A stretch of 5,364 bases of DNA from an uncultured Clostridia bacterium (GTDB lineage Bacteria > Bacillota > Clostridia > Oscillospirales > Ruminococcaceae). The stretch's first letter is position 1, and every line of letters begins with the position of its first letter. Below the pieces are notes generated by a model, which saw nothing but the letters and a program-made list of their open reading frames with translations, was not told the DNA's origin and did not search any database. This document shows positions 1-5,332 of the stretch, piece by piece. Location of the stretch: positions 1-5,364 of the forward strand of contig CAMHBE010000163.1 in the NCBI GenBank assembly GCA_946183095.1, read 5' to 3'. The position numbers and the translations under genes were made by a program.

Positions 1-1033
1 GCTGGAGCTGCTGCATCTGCATCTGCTGCTGAGCCTGCTGCTGTGCCTGTTGTTCGGCAAGGCGCTTTTTCTTATTGCTGCTCGAAACGGCTATTATGAT
101 TATTACGATAATGATGATAAGCAGAAGCGCTCCGCCCGCCGCAAGAATTATCCAGAGCGGGATACCCTTCTGTACGGGACCGAGAACGTAGGGTATGTTG
201 TTCCTGTCAAGGATGCCTTTGAGCTCAACGGCGTTTATGGCATAGGTGATGGTGTTCATGTCCTCATTCCATACCGAGCCGCGGCAGATGCCGACAACAT
301 CTCCGTTGTCATTGATGAGCGGACCGCCGGAGTTGCCGCCGGATATATCGGTATCGGTCTGGACGACCTTAACGCCGGAACCCGTAACGGTGGTAAGACG
401 GCTGACGGCACCCTTTGTGATAGTCGAGTCGTTCTCGCCTTTAAGGCTGGTGGGGTTGTAGAACTGGTTGTCGGCAAGTCCCGGGAAGCCTACCGCATAC
501 ACGGACTTGCCCGCGATGCTGTCATCGGGTATCTCCAGAGGCAGAGCGGAACGGCTGCCGGTAGGTTCGTCAAGACGCAGCACGGCAAGATCCTTTACAT
601 TGTCAAAGTCAACAACGCTTGCCTGTATGAAGCTGCTCGCATCGAAGTAAACCTTTATCCTTGTTCGTGCAACGAAGCTGCTGTCCAGATTCATCTTATA
701 GATGTTGTCATCCACATGGATGTGACTGTCGCTGTCAACGACCATGGAAACGCGCTCGCCCTTGCCGCCGTTGATGTATTCCTCTACAACGTGGTGGTTG
801 GTAATGAGGTATTCGGGATTTTTTTCAAGGTCGCCGATAAAGAAGCCGGTACCCGAAAACATACCGACCCATTCGCCGATATCGTTCTCTATGCCTACCT
901 CAAGGTAAACAACGGAATGACGCGTCGTGCTTATGTCTGCCTCGGCATGAGCCGGTACAACGAACAGTGCGGCTGCAAGGCAGAACGCCATGAATACGGC
1001 AGCCAGTCTGAGTTTTACAGAAATCGATCTCAT
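1..1033 (-). CDS. Membrane-anchored trypsin-like (S1C/HtrA-type) serine protease, C-terminus cut by window edge
   Basis: 344 codons are visible and the frame is still open at position 1, so the gene is partial. Residues 1-30 form a signal peptide: basic R2, K7, R9, a hydrophobic core, and an Ala-His-Ala cleavage site. The chymotrypsin-fold protease domain spans about 35-284. The motif SGTGFFIG (60-67) precedes the catalytic residues H81 (TNHHV), D148 (KDLAVLRL) and S235 (GGNSGGPL), so the triad is complete. No PDZ domain follows. Instead there is a membrane helix at about 293-316, a KKKR stop-transfer at 321-324, and a Gln-rich tail (12 Gln in residues 328-344). Predicted topology is protease outside and tail inside, unlike classical HtrA with its N-terminal anchor and C-terminal PDZ. 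The start is supported by AGGAG nine bases upstream. It lies 32 bases after the PP2C gene, so it is probably the fourth gene of the same operon. The substrate is unknown. The unseen tail may carry a further cytoplasmic domain. Confidence 0.9.
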   Translation of the reverse strand, partial: MRSISVKLRLAAVFMAFCLAAALFVVPAHAEADISTTRHSVVYLEVGIENDIGEWVGMFSGTGFFIGDLEKNPEYLITNHHVVEEYINGGKGERVSMVVDSDSHIHVDDNIYKMNLDSSFVARTRIKVYFDASSFIQASVVDFDNVKDLAVLRLDEPTGSRSALPLEIPDDSIAGKSVYAVGFPGLADNQFYNPTSLKGENDSTITKGAVSRLTTVTGSGVKVVQTDTDISGGNSGGPLINDNGDVVGICRGSVWNEDMNTITYAINAVELKGILDRNNIPYVLGPVQKGIPLWIILAAGGALLLIIIIVIIIIAVSSSNKKKRLAEQQAQQQAQQQMQMQQLQ

Positions 1034-1065
1034 AATGTTGTTCTCCTGATATGTTGTGTTCGCCG

Positions 1066-1773
1066 TCAGTCTATCCAGACAGCGGCGGCTGTATTGTTGT
1101 CACAATCCGCGGGAGCCCTACTGTCGTGCAGTTCCCGCATCTGAGCGAGCCATTCTTCGGGGGTGGACGCGATAGCAAGGAGCATACTCATCTCTTTTTC
1201 GAGGACGTACTCCCAGAACCCGTCCGAGCACAGCAGGAACGCCTTTGCTCCCTCCCCGACGGTCAGTATGCCCGTCTCCGCTTCGGATGCGCCGGACTGA
1301 CCGAGCGCACGCAGTATGCGGTTGCGGTCGGCGTGGAAGCGTATCTGTTCGGGGGCTATCTGCCCGAGCATCACCGCTATCTGTGAAGCGCTGTGATCCT
1401 TTGACTGCCACGACAGCTCCACGCCGTTGAAACTGTACAGTCTCGAATCCCCCGCGTAAGCGTAGCATACGTTCCCGGGAGTATATGACAGCACGGCTAT
1501 CGTGGTCTTCATCTTGCAGTCGGCGGTCTGCATCGCCAGCACTTCCCTGTGTGCCGCGTCGCAGAGTACGGCAAGGTCATCGGGCGACGCGCCCGGTCTC
1601 CAGCCTTCGCTTATCATGGCGGCAGCCTTCTGCGATGCCCTGTCGCCTCCGCCGTAGCCTCCCAGCCCGTCCGCGAGTATCGCGCACACACAGTCGTTTT
1701 CCGTGCGGATGAGCACAGTGTCTTCATTGCACATTCTGCCGCCTGTATCGGAATAGCTTGCGTATTGGATCAT
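1066..1773 (-). CDS. Soluble PP2C-family Ser/Thr protein phosphatase (Stp/PrpC type)
   Basis: This 235-residue protein is a complete, minimal PP2C (PPM) phosphatase that removes phosphate from Ser/Thr using two metal ions in the cytoplasm. The family motifs appear in order: R13 with N16-E17-D18, A34-D35-G36-L37-G38-G39, K89-T90-T91 at the usual GTT position, G108-D109-S110-R111, D126-H127, S183-D184-G185 and D225-N226. All metal-binding Asp positions (D18, D35, D184, D225) are present, so it should be active. There is no signal peptide or membrane helix. The length matches bacterial Stp/PrpC enzymes. The start is set by a strong GGAGG five bases upstream (1783-1779). It sits between the membrane PP2C and the protease gene, all on one strand, and probably opposes a Ser/Thr kinase not seen here. 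An unusual 8-base repeat array with a hairpin lies directly before its ribosome site. The family call is secure; the targets are unknown. Confidence 0.95.
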   Translation of the reverse strand: MIQYASYSDTGGRMCNEDTVLIRTENDCVCAILADGLGGYGGGDRASQKAAAMISEGWRPGASPDDLAVLCDAAHREVLAMQTADCKMKTTIAVLSYTPGNVCYAYAGDSRLYSFNGVELSWQSKDHSASQIAVMLGQIAPEQIRFHADRNRILRALGQSGASEAETGILTVGEGAKAFLLCSDGFWEYVLEKEMSMLLAIASTPEEWLAQMRELHDSRAPADCDNNTAAAVWID

Positions 1774-1784
1774 CTTATCCTCCG

Positions 1785-1848
1785 TACATCACTGTGACAC
1801 AATGACACAGTGTCACAGTGCCGCTTCGTCACATAGTCACTTCGTCAC
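1785..1848 (-). repeat. Array of eight degenerate 8-base tandem repeats between the two PP2C genes
   Basis: Cutting the plus strand into 8-base units from 1785 gives tacatcac, tgtgacac, aatgacac, agtgtcac, agtgccgc, ttcgtcac, atagtcac and ttcgtcac. Seven units end in CAC and one in CGC. On the coding (minus) strand the units read GTGAC plus three variable bases. The array begins inside the last codons and TGA stop of the membrane PP2C gene and ends just before the ribosome site of the next gene, so it fills the spacer. The best-preserved copies are at 1825-1848. Its function is unknown; it may be a slippage-prone microsatellite or a protein- or RNA-binding array. Confidence 0.75.
1790..1820 (-). 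promoter_or_regulatory. Perfect 11-bp stem-loop upstream of the soluble PP2C ribosome site
   Basis: CACTGTGACAC at 1790-1800 is exactly complementary to GTGTCACAGTG at 1810-1820, with a 9-base loop. There is no following T-run on the minus strand, so it is not a classical intrinsic terminator. It ends six bases before the GGAGG of the downstream gene (1783-1779). In the mRNA it could block 3' decay, mark a processing site, or tune translation of the second phosphatase relative to the first. As DNA it could be a dyad operator. The structure is seen directly; the function is inference. Confidence 0.6.
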
Positions 1849-3407
1849 ACGCCGTAACCGATTATGACTGCGGTGTAGTTATCCTGATTAGAGTAGTTCT
1901 TTGCAGCGACAGCCGCGTGTATCGCTTCCGCCGCCTGTTCGGAAGTTCCCGCAAGAGCTGCGGTGAGTTCCTCTTCGGTCAGCGCGTTGTAAACGCCGTC
2001 GCTCATGAGTATGACCTTGTCGCCCTGCACGAGCTTCACGGGAGAAGCCGGCATATCCAGCGCGGATATCTCGCCTTTTCCGAGGAAGTTCACAAGTCCG
2101 CTGCCTTTGGGGTCGGTAAGCGCGTCGCCGACTGTGATATCGCCGTTCACGCTGCGGACGAGCTGCTTGTTTTCGTATGTATGCTCACGGTTGAGCTGCA
2201 TCAGAATACCGTTCCTGTAGAGCGATATCCTGCTGTCACCGACGCTCAGGAAGTTGAACTCCTCACCACGGAAATATCCCATTACAATGGTGGTACCGCT
2301 CTTGCGGTAATTTTCCTCGCCGAGAGCCTCGTTCACGTCGGTCTCCGCCTGTCTGAGCAGTGTTATGAGCAGTTCCTTCGACGTAAATCTGCCCTGCGTC
2401 ATGAGGAACGTGTTCAGAACGGAGCGTGTTGCCGCGGCGCTCACTCTGCCGCCGTCTTCGAGACCTCCCATTCCGTCCGCGACCACAGCCAGCAGTCCGT
2501 ATTCGGGAACGAGCTCAACATTTGAGATACCGAAGGAATCCTGCTGTTCGCCCCTTGCGCCCTGTTCGTGTACCTTGCCGACCCTGTATATGCTCGGCGG
2601 CGCCGCGGGCATCTGCTGCATCATCCCGGGCATATTCATCATACCGGGAGCCTGCGTCTGCATACCGGGCTGCGGCGGCACCTGCAACGTTATCGGCGTA
2701 TATGCGGGGCGTTTTCCCTTCACAGACTTGACGATCAGCAGAACGATAAGTCCGAGTATCAGCGCGCCCATTACGATGATAATGGTGATCAGCAGTCCGC
2801 TCGTACCGCTGTCTGCCGGAGCGGCAGCCGGAGCGGCAGCCGGTGCGTCGGCAGTTGTGATCTCTTCGGTCTTCGGCTCCTCATTTACGGGTTCCTCGGC
2901 ACTCGCTTCGGGGTTTACTTCTTCATCGCCCTCGCTGTCTTCACCTTTTTCGCCTTTTTCGCTGTCTTCGCCTTTTTCTCCGTCCTCGCCGCCTTCTGCG
3001 TTTTCTTCATTGTCCGCGGCATCATCGCCTTTGTCGCTGCCCTCCGTATTTTCATCTTCACCTTCGGAAGCGCTGTCGGCATCTCCTTCGCCGTCACTGC
3101 CGCCGTCGCCTTCCGCATCATCGGGCGCCGCATCACCTTCGCCGGTGGTATCTTCATCCGACCCGGGAGCCTGTTCATCTTCCTGCGGTTCTTCTTCCTT
3201 TTCCGTCTTCCCGGACTTGCTGACATCCACGATCGGTAACCAAGAAGCGCCGTTGGACGAAGTGACCGACTGAGAAGGAGCCTGATCCGCGCCGCCCGGA
3301 GGCGGGTCATCCGCTGCTGCCGAAGCACCGTCTGCACTTCCGGCGCAGTACGCTTCTGTGACATCTCCGGAAAGCAGGAACGTGTCGATACTAATAATAT
3401 CAGCCAT
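1845..3407 (-). CDS. Single-pass membrane PP2C phosphatase with long acidic N-terminal region
   Basis: This 520-residue protein has four parts. Residues 1-63 are an unrecognised N-terminus with no signal peptide. Residues 64-186 are a disordered, very acidic stretch (35 Asp/Glu and only 4 Lys in 81-160), followed by an Ala/Pro hinge (187-199). A membrane helix spans about 205-226, followed by basic K227, K230, K232, R233. A Met/Pro/Gln-rich linker (243-271) leads into a PP2C domain (274-520). The phosphatase motifs are R285 with Q289-D290, D311-G312-M313-G314-G315, G371-T372-T373, G390-D391-S392-R393, S469-D470-G471 and D509-N510. The metal-binding Asp set is complete, so activity is expected. 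The positive-inside rule puts the phosphatase in the cytoplasm and the acidic arm outside. The start overlaps the FHA stop by 8 bases (ATGGCTGA), with GAGGG eight bases upstream, which indicates translational coupling. A membrane sensor-phosphatase role is inferred. Confidence 0.93.
   Translation of the reverse strand: MADIISIDTFLLSGDVTEAYCAGSADGASAAADDPPPGGADQAPSQSVTSSNGASWLPIVDVSKSGKTEKEEEPQEDEQAPGSDEDTTGEGDAAPDDAEGDGGSDGEGDADSASEGEDENTEGSDKGDDAADNEENAEGGEDGEKGEDSEKGEKGEDSEGDEEVNPEASAEEPVNEEPKTEEITTADAPAAAPAAAPADSGTSGLLITIIIVMGALILGLIVLLIVKSVKGKRPAYTPITLQVPPQPGMQTQAPGMMNMPGMMQQMPAAPPSIYRVGKVHEQGARGEQQDSFGISNVELVPEYGLLAVVADGMGGLEDGGRVSAAATRSVLNTFLMTQGRFTSKELLITLLRQAETDVNEALGEENYRKSGTTIVMGYFRGEEFNFLSVGDSRISLYRNGILMQLNREHTYENKQLVRSVNGDITVGDALTDPKGSGLVNFLGKGEISALDMPASPVKLVQGDKVILMSDGVYNALTEEELTAALAGTSEQAAEAIHAAVAAKNYSNQDNYTAVIIGYGV
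2932..2977 (-). repeat. Short in-frame minisatellite in the acidic region
   Basis: A 19-base unit at 2932-2950 recurs at 2959-2977 with one mismatch. The period is 27 bases, or nine codons. It encodes the Glu-Lys-Gly-Glu-Asp-Ser repeats around residues 144-158 of the membrane PP2C. Because the period is a multiple of three, copy-number change would lengthen or shorten the acidic arm without breaking the frame. Confidence 0.6.
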
Positions 3408-4146
3408 TTACAAGTCCCTCTTTCCAGCTGAACCTCTTGCCGCAGAACGGAATGAATACCAGCTCGGTCTTGCCTATCTTTATAAGGTCATACGGGTGCA
3501 GCTCCACCGCTTCGCCTATGACGGGCTTGTGGTTCACGGAGAGCACGTTCTTGCCGGAATCGTGGCTTATGTAGAACGACCTGTTGTCCGCGTCATACAC
3601 TATCGTGGAATCTTTCTCGCCGGAAATGGAGTTATCGCCGGTGATGACGATATCGCCCTTCTTGCGCCCGATGCTGTTATAGCCGGTGTGTATCCTGAAA
3701 TCCTTTCCGGCGCAGTCGCCCTCGCCGATGACAACGACCCAGCCGACAACGGGAGAACCATTGCCCTTTGCCACACCCTCGTCAACGTATATAGTCTCGC
3801 TCATTACGCGCCCGGAAGAACTGCCGTCGGGAGCTATCGTGGGGCTGAAACCTCCCGCAGAGGGCATTGACGGGTCAAGGGTGGGCGTGAAGCTGCCCGC
3901 CTGTCCGGGAGCGGAATAGGGGTCTATCGTAGCGCTGAAATTGCCATGACCCGCACCCGCGGCAGGATCCACAGTGTGTGAAAAGCTGCCGTAACCCTGC
4001 TGCGGCTGCGGTGCGGCGGCATATCCCGCGAACGATCCGGACTGCTGTGCGGTGCCGCTGCAATACGGACAGGATGTAAAGCTGAATACATCGTAGAACT
4101 GATTGCATCTTTCGCATCTTACGATCTTCTGATTGATCTCTGCCAT
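3400..4146 (-). CDS. Zinc-ribbon and FHA-domain phosphopeptide-binding protein
   Basis: This 248-residue soluble protein starts with a zinc ribbon (C11-x-x-C14 and C26-x-x-C29). A Gly/Pro/Gln-rich linker follows, carrying four copies of a motif G-x-F-[ST]-x-T-[VIL]-[DA]-P with Thr at 58, 73, 89 and 103. The C-terminal FHA domain (about 134-234) shows I159-G160-R161, S173-I174-S175 and N205. The domain is followed by the motif F231-I-P-F-C-G and F239-S-W241. FHA domains bind phospho-Thr peptides, so this protein probably reads the Ser/Thr phosphorylation controlled by the PP2C enzymes next door. The usual FHA His after the Ser-x-x region is not present; Asp179 lies near that position, so binding may be altered. 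The start is supported by AAAGGA eight bases upstream. It is the first gene after a strong promoter (4264-4236), and its stop overlaps the next start. The FHA call is firm; the partner is unknown. Confidence 0.9.
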   Translation of the reverse strand: MAEINQKIVRCERCNQFYDVFSFTSCPYCSGTAQQSGSFAGYAAAPQPQQGYGSFSHTVDPAAGAGHGNFSATIDPYSAPGQAGSFTPTLDPSMPSAGGFSPTIAPDGSSSGRVMSETIYVDEGVAKGNGSPVVGWVVVIGEGDCAGKDFRIHTGYNSIGRKKGDIVITGDNSISGEKDSTIVYDADNRSFYISHDSGKNVLSVNHKPVIGEAVELHPYDLIKIGKTELVFIPFCGKRFSWKEGLVNG

Positions 4147-4168
4147 AATAACGATCCTTTCATCTGTC

Positions 4169-4219
4169 AGGCTGCGGTTTTATGCTTTGACGCGTAAAAC
4201 CGGGAGCCGGATAAAGCCT
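4169..4219 (-). promoter_or_regulatory. Structured leader hairpin of the FHA-PP2C-protease operon
   Basis: CGGTTTTA at 4175-4182 is exactly complementary to TAAAACCG at 4195-4202, leaving a 12-base loop. An outer helix of five pairs (4169-4173 with 4215-4219) could close it across an asymmetric internal loop. It lies within the predicted 82-base leader, eight bases before the AAAGGA ribosome site (4160-4155). No T-run follows, so it is not a standard terminator. I do not recognise any known riboswitch class. It may affect mRNA stability or translation start, or serve as a DNA dyad for a regulator just downstream of the promoter. Confidence 0.45.
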
Positions 4220-4235
4220 AAAAAGCTACAAAAAA

Positions 4236-4264
4236 ATTATACCATTATAACCAGTCAAAGTCAA
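4236..4264 (-). promoter_or_regulatory. Sigma-A promoter of the FHA-PP2C-PP2C-protease operon
   Basis: On the minus strand the -35 box TTGACT (4264-4259) and the -10 box TATAAT (4241-4236) are separated by exactly 17 bases. This is one mismatch from the housekeeping consensus, with AT-rich flanks. Transcription should begin near 4229, giving a leader of about 82 bases. It is the only strong promoter I see, and gene spacing suggests it drives all four downstream genes. Confidence 0.85.
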
Positions 4265-4351
4265 TAACAATTTTATCGATTTAGTAACTATCCATATATT
4301 TTATCGGCTTTTGTTGTATTATTTGCCACTAAAAGCAATTGTGCCGCATTT

Positions 4352-4376
4352 TATACAATAAGTATAGAACCATACT
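4352..4376. repeat. Overlapping short inverted repeats, possible operator
   Basis: TATAC (4352-4356), GTATA (4362-4366) and ATACT (4372-4376) alternate at 10-base spacing. They form two overlapping dyads: TATAC-5-GTATA and AGTAT-6-ATACT. The 10-base period would put the half-sites on one face of the helix. The region is AT-rich, so chance is a real alternative. It lies about 90 bases upstream of the operon promoter. Confidence 0.25.
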
Positions 4377-4402
4377 TTCCTGAAAACCGCAGAGCAGCAT
4401 AA

Positions 4403-4430
4403 ATCCCCCACCTTTTTTGCGGCAGGGGAC
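4403..4430 (-). terminator. Hairpin terminator downstream of the CheX-like gene
   Basis: The minus-strand RNA can form a 10-pair stem (4430-4421 with 4412-4403) with an A-rich 8-base loop. The core is four C-G pairs. Several pairs are G-U wobbles that exist only in the minus-strand RNA, which supports that direction. The stem starts 26 bases after the stop codon. The T-run after it is short (TTTAT), so termination may be incomplete. Confidence 0.55.
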
Positions 4431-4456
4431 TATACATTGCTATATAACTTTTGGTA

Positions 4457-5332
4457 TTATTTCTTGATAACGGCAACCTTGACATCTCCGAAAGAGAAGC
4501 TGAGATCGACGCAGATACCGTCTTCGCCTATGTTCATCATAAGGTTATCCACAGGAGTCTGCGGTGTGAGCTCAAGCTCGATGCCGCGCTCATTTGACAT
4601 ATTCACGGCGAACAGACCGTTTTGCAGGTTGAGCAGTTCTCCCACACACGCTTTCGTGTAGCTGTCCGCTTCCACGAGGTTCTCGCCCGCGTATCTTGCG
4701 GCAATGCCGATAAATCCGCGTTCCTTGCCGCCGATAGCGACAGATGCGGAAATGGGGCCGTCAATATCCTGTGTACAGGCGTATCTCATGGAGATCGTGG
4801 TATTTCTCGAAACGCCCGCTAATGTGAAATCGTCGCCGAGGAACCGTATGAGATTGCGTATGAGCAGCAGCATATACTGCGCGAAGAAATCGCTGTCCGG
4901 CATACCGTCTATGCCGAGTATCCGCACCATTTCCTTCTCCATGCGCTCTTCTTCGTTCTCGCCCTCTATGAGCGAGGAACGGCGCTTGTAGTCGTTGAGC
5001 GCATCCTCGAACTGCTGATTTGTGATAAATCCGAAATCAATGAGAGCCTGTCCGAGCACAAGGTTTGAATTTTTCTGTCTTGCGAGAAGCTCAAAGGTCT
5101 GTTCCTCGGTAAGAAATCCCTTTTCCACCGCTATATCGCCGAATCGCTTATCCACGGTATGCTGTGTCTCAAAGACCTCATCCACCTGCGCCGCGTTCAT
5201 ATATCCCGCGTCTATGGCGATAGCGCCGAGCTTCGGCTTGATGCGGGACATAGCGGTAAGAGCGGCATGGAGCTCATCGACATCTATTATCTTGTTGTTG
5301 AGCAGATAATGCCCGAAAAGCTGGGTATACAT
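4457..5332 (-). CDS. MshEN-like repeat protein with C-terminal CheX-like phosphatase domain
   Basis: This 291-residue soluble protein has two halves. Residues 5-115 contain four 24-residue motifs (5-28, 34-57, 63-86, 92-115), each separated by five residues. They fit the MshEN pattern: basic residue, hydrophobic-Gly, a later Gly, and a final Gln. Copies two and three are the most complete (K34, G36, G43, Q57 and R63, G65, G72, Q86). MshEN domains of MshE-type ATPases bind cyclic-di-GMP. A charged linker (about 119-135) leads to a CheX/CheC-like domain (about 140-291) with the E-x-x-N phosphatase signature at E232 and N235, a nearby Gly at 239 and a Pro at 257. CheX dephosphorylates CheY-type receivers. 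No chemotaxis gene is in the window. The start is supported by AAGGGAGG six bases upstream (5346-5339). Its own promoter must lie beyond the window. The domain calls are by motif only; the repeat half could instead be a protein-docking module. Confidence 0.8.
   Translation of the reverse strand: MYTQLFGHYLLNNKIIDVDELHAALTAMSRIKPKLGAIAIDAGYMNAAQVDEVFETQHTVDKRFGDIAVEKGFLTEEQTFELLARQKNSNLVLGQALIDFGFITNQQFEDALNDYKRRSSLIEGENEEERMEKEMVRILGIDGMPDSDFFAQYMLLLIRNLIRFLGDDFTLAGVSRNTTISMRYACTQDIDGPISASVAIGGKERGFIGIAARYAGENLVEADSYTKACVGELLNLQNGLFAVNMSNERGIELELTPQTPVDNLMMNIGEDGICVDLSFSFGDVKVAVIKK

Larger units (their letters stand above)
4147..4456. other. AT-rich intergenic region with terminator, promoter and leader
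   Basis: This 310-base spacer has no credible coding sequence. Its base composition is far more AT-rich than the flanking genes. From high to low coordinates it holds the hairpin terminator of the CheX-like gene, a pair of short inverted repeats (4352-4376), about 85 bases in which I see no clear signal (4265-4351), the operon promoter, and a leader with a hairpin. It separates two transcription units on the same strand. Confidence 0.7.

Noticed and set aside
50..1144. Long plus-strand open frame of 364 codons
   Set aside because: It lies opposite the protease gene, whose signal peptide, catalytic triad and ribosome site are clear. The plus-strand translation has no recognisable domain and no good ribosome site.
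1790..1820. Intrinsic terminator between the PP2C genes
   Set aside because: The stem is perfect but no T-run follows on the minus strand, and the next gene has its ribosome site six bases later with no promoter seen in between.
1785..1848. CRISPR-like repeat array
   Set aside because: The units are 8 bases and directly adjacent with no spacers, far from the usual CRISPR repeat and spacer sizes.
2365..3273. Plus-strand open frame of 302 codons rich in Ser and Pro
   Set aside because: It is the complement of the acidic and PP2C coding region. Its Ser/Pro bias simply mirrors Asp/Glu/Gly codons on the other strand.
2915..3364. Second minus-strand open frame of 149 codons, Lys/Arg-rich
   Set aside because: It is an out-of-frame shadow of the acidic region of the membrane phosphatase, created by its repetitive GA-rich codons.
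4323..4371. Plus-strand promoter and small RNA in the intergenic region
   Set aside because: Only weak boxes are present (TTGTGC, 18 bases, TATAGA) and no plus-strand gene or terminator follows.
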